From positions 1 through 6,814 of the forward strand of contig DKEX01000007.1 in assembly GCA_002452295.1 (NCBI GenBank): a stretch of DNA of 6,814 nucleotides, written 5' to 3'. The notes beneath the pieces were generated by a model that searched no databases, was not told the origin of the DNA, and saw nothing but the letters and a program-made list of their open reading frames with translations. This document shows positions 1-5,389 of the stretch, one piece after another. The stretch is from Firmicutes bacterium UBA6811. GTDB taxonomy: Bacteria; Bacillota; SHA-98; UBA4971. Position numbers and translations under genes: made by a program. Numbering within the stretch: position 1 is the first letter of the stretch; every line of letters starts with the position of its first letter.

Positions 1-880
1 GGTTTCGCACCGCAGGCGTGCCCACCATGACCTCCACCGCCGGGACCCGCCCGGGCTTGTCCTTCCTCGGGACGAGCTGCTGCGCGACCACAGCCACCAG
101 CGTGGCGGCGAGCTGGATCCTCACCTGCTGCTGTTGATAAGGCGGGTAGACGTCGATAATGCGGTCGATGGTCTGGACCGCGTCGCCTGTGTGGAGCGTG
201 GCGAGCACCAGGTGCCCCGTCTCCGCAGCAGTTATCGCGGTGCTCATGGTCTCGAGGTCGCGCATCTCGCCCACCAGAATCACGTCGGGATCCTCGCGGA
301 GCGCCGCGCGCAGCGCGAGGGCGAACGACACCGAGTCCTGCCCGATCTCGCGCTGGTTCACCATGGCCTTCTTATGTCGGTGCAGGTACTCGATGGGATC
401 CTCGATGGTCATCACGTGGCAGCTTCGCTCGCTGTTGATGAGGTCCACCATGGCGGCGAGCGTCGTGGACTTGCCGCTGCCGGTCGGGCCCGTCACCACG
501 ATGAACCCCCGGCTCTTGCGGGCGAGGGTCTCGAGGATGGGCGGAAGGCCGAGATCCGCTATGCGCGGCACCTCGTGAGGGATGAGCCTTATGGCCGCCC
601 CGCACGTCCCGCGCTGGCGGTACGCGTTCACCCGGAAGCGCCCCACGCCCGCCAGGCCGTAAGAGAAATCCACCTGGCCCTGCTCCTTGAAGACCCGCTG
701 ATGCTCCTCGCCCATGAGCGCGACCACGAGCGCCTCGGCGTCCTGCGGCGAGAGCGGGGATGCGTCTTCGATCGGGCGGAGGCTCCCGACCACCCTCAAG
801 ACCGGTGGAAGGCCGGTCGTGATATGCAAGTCGGATGCGCCGTTCCTGGCGGCCAGTCGTAGCAGTTCCTCTATGGACAA
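1..880 (-). CDS. pilT: PilT, type IV pilus retraction ATPase (3' end cut by window edge)
   Basis: Hexameric cytoplasmic ATPase that powers pilus retraction and twitching motility at the inner-membrane base of the type IV pilus. 293 residues are visible. The N-terminal PAS-like domain includes the ASDLH segment (about 15-19) and a GVGRFRVNAYRQRG segment (about 78-91). The RecA-like domain has Walker A GPTGSGKS (131-138), the Asp box TIEDPIE (158-164), Walker B DPDVILVGE (197-205) with Glu205, and the His box TGHLVLATLHT (221-231). The PilT-type TIDRIIDVYP segment follows, and the read ends just after GTPAVRN, where PilT proteins normally continue with an LIRE segment and roughly 60 more residues. 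The start is TTG at 880: it gives the usual SIEELLRLA opening, and an AAGGGGG ribosome binding site (891-897) lies 10 nt upstream. The gene overlaps the end of pilB by 10 nt, which suggests translational coupling. The TIDRIIDVYP motif and the absence of an MshEN domain separate it from PilB. PilT versus PilU cannot be settled without the C-terminus, but the position after pilB favours PilT. Confidence 0.95.
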   Translation of the reverse strand, partial: MSIEELLRLAARNGASDLHITTGLPPVLRVVGSLRPIEDASPLSPQDAEALVVALMGEEHQRVFKEQGQVDFSYGLAGVGRFRVNAYRQRGTCGAAIRLIPHEVPRIADLGLPPILETLARKSRGFIVVTGPTGSGKSTTLAAMVDLINSERSCHVMTIEDPIEYLHRHKKAMVNQREIGQDSVSFALALRAALREDPDVILVGEMRDLETMSTAITAAETGHLVLATLHTGDAVQTIDRIIDVYPPYQQQQVRIQLAATLVAVVAQQLVPRKDKPGRVPAVEVMVGTPAVRN

Positions 881-2706
881 ACCTGAGCTTCCCCCTTACC
901 ATCCGGCACTGCGCACACCTTCGCAAGCTCCTCCTGCGTCGTGATCCCGAGGAGCACCTTGCGTGCCCCGTCCACGACCAGGTGCGTCATGCCGGCCCTT
1001 ACCGCCGCGTCCTCGATGTCCTCGGCGGGCGCGGACCTCATGATGAGCCCCCGGATATCATCGTCCACAAGCATCACTTCACCGATGGCCGTGCGCCCAT
1101 AGCACCCGGTGTTCGCGCACTGCCTGCAGCCACGGCCGCGCCGCAGCACCCTGCCCTTCTCGGCCTCCGCCTTCGCCGCCATGTCAGGCGCAAGCGCCCT
1201 CCATGCCTCCCATGTCGCCGGGTCCGCCTCGTACTCCTCGATGCAGTAAGAGCACACCTTCCTTACGAGCCTCTGGGCCACCACCGCCGAAACCGACGAG
1301 GCCACGAGGTACGGCTCCACGCCCATCTCCGTTAGGCGCACCAGCGCCCCCGCCGCGTCTATCGTGTGGAACGTGCTCAGCACGAGGTGCCCGGTCATCG
1401 CAAACCTTATGGCGACCTCGGCGGTCTCCCGGTCCCTTATCTCCCCGACCATCACGATGTCCGGGTCCTGCCTCAACACCGCACGGAGCACCGCCGCAAA
1501 CGTGAGGCCCGCCCTCGGGTTCGTCTGCACCTGGTTTAGGCCCGCCAGCCTGAATTCCACGGGGTCTTCGACGGTGACGATGTTCTTCTCGGGGCTGTTG
1601 AGCTCCTGGAGAGCCGCGTAAAGGGTCATGGTCTTGCCGCTTCCGGTGGGCCCGGTCACCAGGATTATGCCGTTCGGCCTCGCGAGCACCTGGCGCAGCC
1701 GCGCCACGTCGCCCTCGAGGAATCCCAGCTCCTCGATGCGAACGATCGCTCCCTTCGACCGGAGGATCCTTATCTCCACCTTCTCCCCGTGGAGGGTCGG
1801 AAGCGTGGATACGCGAAGGTCAACCTCCTCGCCCTCGGCGCGGATCTCGACCCGCCCGTCCTGCGGCACGCGCCTCTCGGCGATGTCCATGCCGGCCGTG
1901 ACCTTGATGCGCGACGCCACTGCCGGGCCGAGTTCCCTCGGGAAGGTCATCACCTGCCGGAGGACGCCGTCCACCCTGTACCTCACCCTGACCTGCGACT
2001 CCTGCGGCTCGATGTGGATGTCGCTCGCCCGGGCCTTCACGGCCTCGGCTATGATGGCGTTTGCGAGCCGCACCGCCGGGGCGCTCATCACCTGGGCGTC
2101 CTCGGCGGCCCTTCTCGCCTGGTCGGCTGTGGGTCGCGCCTTCCCGCCCGCCCCGGCGACCTGGGCCTGGACCTCCCTGACCAGCTTCATGCCCGGGCCC
2201 TGGCCGTAGCACTCGGCTATCGCCGCCTCGATCTCGGCCTCGCTGGCGATAACGGGATCAACCTCGAGGCCCGTCGAGATCCTGACGTCATCGATGGCGA
2301 ACACGTTAAGGGGGTCCGACATGGCGAGGGTGAGCCGACTCCCGGCGCGCTCGATGGGGAACACCTTGTGCGACCTCACAAACGCCTCGGGGAGAAGATG
2401 CGCCACTTCCGGGTTGATGATGTACCTTGCAAGCTCGACCCTGGGGATTCCAAGCTGCGTCTCGAGGGCAGTGAGCATCACGTCCTCGTCGATGAGGCCG
2501 AGGGAGACAAGCGCCGAACCAAGCCTTTCGCCGCTCTCTTTCTGGGCGGTGAGTGCTTTCTCGAGGTCTTGCTGTGTGAGGACCCCCGCGTCAGTGAGGA
2601 TCTCGCCGAGCCTGCGCCTGCGCCCGGAAGACGTGATCGGCGCACCCGACGCGGCGGCCGCCGTCACTGGTGCACGCTCGGCACCGGCTCCCCCTGCCGT
2701 GCTCAT
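871..2706 (-). CDS. pilB: PilB/GspE-family type IV pilus extension ATPase with MshEN (c-di-GMP-binding type) domain
   Basis: Cytoplasmic hexameric ATPase that drives pilin polymerisation from the inner-membrane platform (PilC). It has 611 residues, against about 560-570 for typical PilB. An Ala/Gly/Ser-rich tail (1-28) and an Arg run (29-32) precede the MshEN domain (about 32-168). That domain holds two 24-residue motifs, 32-55 and 61-84, each with R1-L2-G3, L6, G10, L21 and Q24, separated by 5 residues; this is the spacing known for c-di-GMP-binding MshEN domains. An A/Q/G-rich linker (about 178-205) follows. The ATPase core has ASDIHIEP (227-234), Walker A GPTGSGKT (352-359), Asp box VTVEDPVE (377-384), Walker B DPDIVMVGE (414-422) and His box TGHLVLSTFHT (438-448). 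The zinc-binding Cys pairs are C485/C488 and C527/C530. The start is ATG at 2706, because an in-frame TGA lies three codons upstream; the ribosome binding site GAGGGAG (2708-2714) is rather close. The gene is first of a pilB-pilT unit. GspE of type II secretion is the alternative, but adjacency to pilT favours PilB. Confidence 0.95.
   Translation of the reverse strand: MSTAGGAGAERAPVTAAAASGAPITSSGRRRRLGEILTDAGVLTQQDLEKALTAQKESGERLGSALVSLGLIDEDVMLTALETQLGIPRVELARYIINPEVAHLLPEAFVRSHKVFPIERAGSRLTLAMSDPLNVFAIDDVRISTGLEVDPVIASEAEIEAAIAECYGQGPGMKLVREVQAQVAGAGGKARPTADQARRAAEDAQVMSAPAVRLANAIIAEAVKARASDIHIEPQESQVRVRYRVDGVLRQVMTFPRELGPAVASRIKVTAGMDIAERRVPQDGRVEIRAEGEEVDLRVSTLPTLHGEKVEIRILRSKGAIVRIEELGFLEGDVARLRQVLARPNGIILVTGPTGSGKTMTLYAALQELNSPEKNIVTVEDPVEFRLAGLNQVQTNPRAGLTFAAVLRAVLRQDPDIVMVGEIRDRETAEVAIRFAMTGHLVLSTFHTIDAAGALVRLTEMGVEPYLVASSVSAVVAQRLVRKVCSYCIEEYEADPATWEAWRALAPDMAAKAEAEKGRVLRRGRGCRQCANTGCYGRTAIGEVMLVDDDIRGLIMRSAPAEDIEDAAVRAGMTHLVVDGARKVLLGITTQEELAKVCAVPDGKGEAQVCP
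891..897 (-). promoter_or_regulatory. Ribosome binding site deciding the pilT TTG start
   Basis: The minus strand reads AAGGGGG here, inside the last codons of pilB and 10 nt before TTG at 880. It supports the non-ATG start, since no ATG lies nearby that would keep the conserved PilT N-terminus. Confidence 0.6.
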
Positions 2707-2752
2707 GCTCCCTCAAACACCCCATGACCTGCCGCACCGGCCGCTGTGACAT

Positions 2753-2761
2753 GTATTACCA
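2753..2761 (-). promoter_or_regulatory. Candidate extended -10 promoter element for pilB-pilT
   Basis: The minus strand reads TGGTAATAC, matching the extended -10 pattern TGn followed by a TATAAT-like hexamer (TAATAC). A transcript starting just downstream would have a leader of about 40 nt before the pilB ATG at 2706. No good -35 hexamer sits 16-18 nt upstream, so this is a tentative call that rests mainly on the need for a promoter after the coaBC terminator region. Confidence 0.25.
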
Positions 2762-2782
2762 GCACTGGCAATGCGTTACTGT

Positions 2783-2797
2783 TGTCGCAAAACGACA
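2783..2797. repeat. Short inverted repeat upstream of pilB
   Basis: On the plus strand TGTCG, a 5-nt CAAAA spacer and CGACA form a perfect 5-bp inverted repeat. It lies about 20-45 nt upstream of the candidate -10 element, so it could be an operator. A chance match is also possible at this length. Confidence 0.3.
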
Positions 2798-2847
2798 TAT
2801 TCCCTGTTAATTTGGACATGCCCCGAGGAATTCCTTCATGCTGGTCC

Positions 2848-2920
2848 AAAAAAAGACAAAAAACCTGCCTAGGACCGGTCTCGTGTCAGGGATCCTCGCA
2901 AGCTATCAGATGACACAGGG
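2848..2920 (-). terminator. Probable transcription terminator region after coaBC
   Basis: Starting 12 nt past the coaBC stop, the minus strand carries CCTG then TGTCA, pairing with TGACA and, after an internal 16-nt bulge, CAGG. This is followed at once by six T, then GTC, then seven T (2848-2863). The stem is imperfect with a loop of about 20 nt, so it is not a textbook intrinsic terminator, but the two T-runs are unique in this otherwise GC-rich window and lie where the housekeeping operon should end. Confidence 0.45.
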
Positions 2921-2932
2921 CTTTCTCGTTTC

Positions 2933-4126
2933 CTATCTACCAAGGAGGGCCGCTATGCGGTCGAGGATCCTGTCCGCAAGCTCTCGCTTGGGCATGAGCG
3001 GCAGGTCTTCCCTGCGCCCGTCGGAGTAGAGGATCTCGACCTCGTTGGAGTCGGACCCGAACCCGCACCCGGGCCGGCCCAGGTCGTTTGCCACGATGAA
3101 GTCGAGGTTCTTGGCGGCGAGTTTCGACCTGGCGTGCTCGATGAGGTCGTGGGTCTCGGCGGCGAAGCCGACGACCACCCGTCCCCCCTTTCGCCTGCCG
3201 GCTGTGCCGATGATGTCCTCGCACATCTCCAGCTCGAGGCTCATCGGCCCGTCGCCTTTCTTGAGCTTTCGCGGCGCCACCGTCGCCGGACGCCAGTCCG
3301 CGGGCGCCGCCGCGCCGATGATGACGTGTGCATCCTCGAAGCGCGCCATCACCGCGTCGAGCATCTCGCGGGCTGCGCGCACGCGAGCCACCTCTACGCC
3401 GGCTGGGTCCGCAAGCGCGGTGGGGCCGCTCACGAGCACCACCTTCGCGCCCCGGTCGCGCGCGGCCTCGGCCAGCGCGTAGCCCATCTTGCCGGAGGAG
3501 CGGTTGGATATGTGCCGCACAGGGTCGATGGGCTCCTCCGTGGGCCCGGCGGTCACGATGACGGTGAACCCGGCAAGGTCCTGCCGGGTCGAGAGTATCC
3601 TTCGAACCTCCGCCACGATGCCCTCGGGCGCCGGCATCCTGCCCTTCCCTTCCCTGCCGCACGCGAGGTAGCCCGTCCCCGGCTCCATCGCCCTGTAGCC
3701 AAGGGCCAGGAGGCGCTCGAGGTTCGAGCGGAATATGGGGTTCTCGTACATCGCCTGGTTCATGGACGGCACGAAGAGCACAGGGGCTCTCGTGGCCATG
3801 ATGACGGTGGTGAGAAGGTCGTCGGCTATCCCGGACGCCACCTTTCCGATGCAGTTCGCGGTGGCCGGGGCCACAACCACGATGTCGGCCTTCTCGGCAA
3901 GCGCCACGTGGCGCACGTTCCACTCTCCGGGGTCCGAAAACATGTCAGTGAGCACGGGGTTCTGCGAAAGGGTCCGAAACGTAAGAGGAGCGACGAACTT
4001 CGTTGCAGCGTCCGTCAAGATGACGTGGACCTCGGCCCCTCCCTTAACGAGAAGGCTTGTGACCTCCGCGGCCTTGTACGCGGCGATGCCGCCTGTGACC
4101 CCGAGAACGACCGTTTTACCTTCCAC
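2933..4126 (-). CDS. coaBC: Bifunctional phosphopantothenoylcysteine decarboxylase / phosphopantothenate-cysteine ligase
   Basis: Catalyses two consecutive steps of coenzyme A synthesis in the cytosol: ligation of cysteine to 4'-phosphopantothenate (CoaB, CTP-dependent in bacteria) and FMN-dependent decarboxylation to 4'-phosphopantetheine (CoaC). It has 397 residues, a normal family length. The CoaC half opens with VTGGIAAYK (10-18). It has the catalytic His in NVRHVALAEKAD (His73), the substrate motif PSMNQAMYENP (from 120) and the Cys motif CGREGKGRM (156-164). The CoaB half begins near 185, with TAGPTEEPIDPVRHISNRSS spanning 192-211 (Asn208), followed by GKMG, and the lysine motif KLKK (287-290). 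I chose GTG at 4126 because AGGAGG (4134-4139) is 7 nt upstream. The longest ORF starts with an ATG at 4174 inside a hairpin and adds 16 unconserved residues. An ADWRP variant replaces the usual ADYRP (277-281). Bacillota usually have priA next; here a pilus operon follows. Confidence 0.97.
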   Translation of the reverse strand: MEGKTVVLGVTGGIAAYKAAEVTSLLVKGGAEVHVILTDAATKFVAPLTFRTLSQNPVLTDMFSDPGEWNVRHVALAEKADIVVVAPATANCIGKVASGIADDLLTTVIMATRAPVLFVPSMNQAMYENPIFRSNLERLLALGYRAMEPGTGYLACGREGKGRMPAPEGIVAEVRRILSTRQDLAGFTVIVTAGPTEEPIDPVRHISNRSSGKMGYALAEAARDRGAKVVLVSGPTALADPAGVEVARVRAAREMLDAVMARFEDAHVIIGAAAPADWRPATVAPRKLKKGDGPMSLELEMCEDIIGTAGRRKGGRVVVGFAAETHDLIEHARSKLAAKNLDFIVANDLGRPGCGFGSDSNEVEILYSDGRREDLPLMPKRELADRILDRIAALLGR

Positions 4127-4133
4127 CTGCACC

Positions 4134-4139
4134 CCTCCT
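4134..4139 (-). promoter_or_regulatory. Ribosome binding site deciding the coaBC start
   Basis: The minus strand reads AGGAGG 7 nt before GTG at 4126. An earlier in-frame GTG at 4132 is only 1 nt away, too close for initiation, and the ATG at 4174 has no comparable site. The next residues, EGKTVVLGVTGG, match the usual CoaBC opening. Confidence 0.8.
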
Positions 4140-4147
4140 GCAATCAC

Positions 4148-4172
4148 GTGGCGCCCCCTTCGGGGGCGCCAC
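4148..4172 (-). other. Perfect 11-bp GC-rich hairpin between rpoZ and coaBC
   Basis: GTGGCGCCCCC, a 3-nt loop (GAA on the minus strand) and GGGGGCGCCAC form an uninterrupted 11-bp stem. It starts 7 nt after the rpoZ stop codon and ends 8 nt before the coaBC ribosome binding site. No T-run follows on the minus strand, so it is unlikely to be a full intrinsic terminator. An attenuator, an RNase-processing site or a 3'-end stabiliser for rpoZ mRNA would fit. Confidence 0.7.
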
Positions 4173-4179
4173 ACACTCG

Positions 4180-4386
4180 CTACTTCATACCTGCCCTGGG
4201 CTGCTCGAACGTGACCTTTCCGGCGAGGATCTCCTCCATCGCTATGGTTACGGGCTTGTCCGATTTGGTTTCCACGAGCCTTCTCGCCCCGTTCATGACT
4301 TGCCTCGCCCGCTTCGCCGTCGCAACCACCAGAGCGTACCTGCTCTCGGCCTTGTCAGCGAACGCGTCAAGAGGTGGATAAAGCAT
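4180..4386 (-). CDS. rpoZ: DNA-directed RNA polymerase omega subunit
   Basis: Small RNA polymerase subunit that wraps the C-terminal part of beta-prime and aids its folding and assembly. It has 68 residues, the usual length for the short Gram-positive form. The opening MLYPPLDAFADK, the core SRYALVVATAKRARQV (15-30) and the segment KSDKPVTIAMEEILAGKV (41-58) are family signatures. The start is ATG at 4386, which gives the common MLYP opening. The ribosome binding site is weak (GTAGGG, only 1 nt away). It lies between gmk and coaBC as in many Bacillota and Actinomycetota, with spacers of 90 and 53 nt that both contain hairpins, unlike the tight junctions upstream in the operon. Confidence 0.95.
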   Translation of the reverse strand: MLYPPLDAFADKAESRYALVVATAKRARQVMNGARRLVETKSDKPVTIAMEEILAGKVTFEQPRAGMK

Positions 4387-4424
4387 ACCCTACCGGGTCC
4401 CCCCCGTAAACACGCATGAGTTTT

Positions 4425-4445
4425 CAGGTGGCTTGCAAGCCCCTG
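4425..4445 (-). other. Hairpin in the gmk-rpoZ spacer
   Basis: The minus strand reads CAGGGGCT, loop TGCA, AGCC-A-CCTG: an 8-bp stem with one bulged A. It contains the perfect 12-nt palindrome GGCTTGCAAGCC (4430-4441). It lies 38 nt before the rpoZ start and is followed by AAAA rather than T, so it is not a terminator for this strand. It may affect mRNA processing or stability. Confidence 0.4.
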
Positions 4446-4476
4446 TGGGCGCACGGGCGCGCCGCGCCTTCCGGCC

Positions 4477-5109
4477 TCACCGGGCCTGCCCGCGCAGGCG
4501 ATCCACGAAGGATCTGCAGTCGCACCGGTCGATCCTGCAGCGCTCCGCCGTGATTATGGCCTGGAGCTTCTCCAGGGCTACCTCGAGATCCTCATTGACG
4601 ATCACGTAGTCATAGTCGAACACGGCCTCGAGTTCCTCCACGGCCGCCGAGAACCTGGCGTCGAGCGCCTCGGGCGCATCACGCCCGCGCCGCATCGCCC
4701 GCCTTCGAAGCTCCGCCATGGATGGCGGCATGAGATAGACAAACACACCCGCCGGCCACCTTGCCCTCACCTGTCGTGCGCCCTGGATGTCCACGTCGAG
4801 TATCACGTCTTGCCCTTGTTCGATGGTTTCCTCGATAAACCTGCGAGGCGTGCCGTATGAGTTGCCGTATACTGTAGCCCACTCTAGGAGCTCCCCCGCC
4901 TCCCGCATCTCACGGAACCGCTCGGGCGTGACAAAGTGATAATGGACTCCGTCAGTCTCTCCGGGGCCCGGCGGGCGCGTGGTGACGGACACGGAGTAAC
5001 GCATGCCCTCGGCCCGTTTCAGTAGCTCATTCACCAGGGTGTTCTTTCCGGCACCCGAAGGCCCGGATAGCACTACCAGGAACCCGCGTGTTCTCCGCAC
5101 ACCGGTCAC
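4477..5109 (-). CDS. gmk: Guanylate kinase
   Basis: Cytosolic enzyme that phosphorylates GMP to GDP with ATP, needed for GTP/dGTP supply and for recycling GMP. It has 210 residues, normal for bacterial Gmk. Visible motifs are the P-loop GPSGAGKNT (16-24), the GMP-binding segment TTRPPGPGETDGVHYHFV (43-60), NSYGTP (83-88), the VILDVDIQGARQV strand (102-114), and the Arg-rich lid RRRAMRRGRDAPEALDARF (135-153). The residue after the P-loop Lys is Asn instead of the commoner Gly or Ser. The C-terminus has an unusual Cys-rich stretch, CRIDRCDC (191-198). The start is GTG at 5109, sharing GTGA with the remA stop codon (4-nt overlap), which implies translational coupling. A second GTG three codons later is possible, as the Shine-Dalgarno signal is weak for both. 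Confidence 0.96.
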   Translation of the reverse strand: MTGVRRTRGFLVVLSGPSGAGKNTLVNELLKRAEGMRYSVSVTTRPPGPGETDGVHYHFVTPERFREMREAGELLEWATVYGNSYGTPRRFIEETIEQGQDVILDVDIQGARQVRARWPAGVFVYLMPPSMAELRRRAMRRGRDAPEALDARFSAAVEELEAVFDYDYVIVNEDLEVALEKLQAIITAERCRIDRCDCRSFVDRLRGQAR

Positions 5110-5372
5110 TCGCTAGCTTCGCGGCCCGAGTCCTTGCCTCCAAGCCTGTGGGCCACGGTCTCCGGCTGGACGGCGCACAGGATGACGTGATCGCTGTCGG
5201 TCATGACGACGGCGCGCGTCCTCCTGCCGTACGTGGCGTCTATGAGCCTGCCGCGGTCCCTGGCCTCCTGGACTATCCTCTTGATTGGGGCGGACTCCGG
5301 GCTCACGATGGCGATGATCCGGTTCGCCGCCACGATGTTCCCGAACCCGATGTTGATGAGCTTGACGTCCAT
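5106..5372 (-). CDS. remA: RemA-family DNA-binding regulator (DUF370, YlzA-like)
   Basis: In Bacillus subtilis RemA activates biofilm-matrix and osmoprotection genes, and it forms ring-shaped oligomers thought to wrap DNA. This 88-residue protein is very close to that family: NIGFGNIVAANR (7-18), IVSPESAPIKR (22-32), LIDATYGRRTRAVV (43-56) and DSDHVILCAVQPETVA (59-74). With the start chosen here the DNA-contacting arginines fall at 18, 50 and 51, the same numbers as in B. subtilis. I chose ATG at 5372 rather than GTG at 5381 because AGGGAGAGG (5381-5389) is 8 nt upstream of the ATG and overlaps the GTG. The C-terminal tail (about 78-88) is charged and variable. It sits 15 nt after mihF and overlaps gmk by 4 nt. 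Whether it controls matrix genes in this organism is inference. Confidence 0.95.
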   Translation of the reverse strand: MDVKLINIGFGNIVAANRIIAIVSPESAPIKRIVQEARDRGRLIDATYGRRTRAVVMTDSDHVILCAVQPETVAHRLGGKDSGREASE

Positions 5373-5380
5373 GTCCGGCA

Positions 5381-5389
5381 CCTCTCCCT
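5381..5389 (-). promoter_or_regulatory. Ribosome binding site deciding the remA start
   Basis: The minus strand reads AGGGAGAGG, overlapping the mihF TAG stop (5388-5390). Its 8-nt spacing fits ATG at 5372, while the in-frame GTG at 5381 begins inside it. Confidence 0.75.

Larger units (their letters stand above)
2707..2932. other. AT-richer intergenic region between coaBC and pilB
   Basis: No credible gene lies in these 226 bases. By eye it is clearly less GC-rich than the flanking genes. It carries the T-rich tracts after coaBC, a TGTCG/CGACA inverted repeat and a possible extended -10 element, consistent with the junction of two transcription units. The one short plus-strand ORF here begins in the A-rich tract, runs into antisense coaBC and has no recognisable features. 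Confidence 0.6.

Noticed and set aside
134..862. 242-codon plus-strand ORF opposite pilT
   Set aside because: It mirrors pilT, whose minus-strand frame contains every PilT motif; the plus-strand product has no recognisable features.
372..926. 184-codon minus-strand ORF overlapping pilT and the pilB end
   Set aside because: It is a different frame of the same strand as pilT; the product is Arg/Gly/Pro-rich and lacks motifs.
871..2706. GspE of a type II secretion system
   Set aside because: The ATPase and tetracysteine motifs would fit either, but a PilT retraction ATPase immediately downstream points to a type IV pilus system.
1789..2727. 312-codon plus-strand ORF across the pilB N-terminal half
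   Set aside because: It is antisense to pilB, His/Arg/Gly/Leu-rich as expected from reversed GC-rich codons, and has no family motif.
2937..3923. 328-codon minus-strand ORF inside coaBC
   Set aside because: It is an out-of-frame shadow of coaBC with extreme Arg/Gly/His composition.
4148..4172. Intrinsic terminator after rpoZ
   Set aside because: The stem is perfect, but no T-run follows on the transcribed strand, so it is listed as a hairpin of unknown role.
3134..4381. 415-codon plus-strand ORF across coaBC and rpoZ
   Set aside because: It is antisense to two clearly conserved genes, has no recognisable domain, and long open antisense frames are expected at this GC content.
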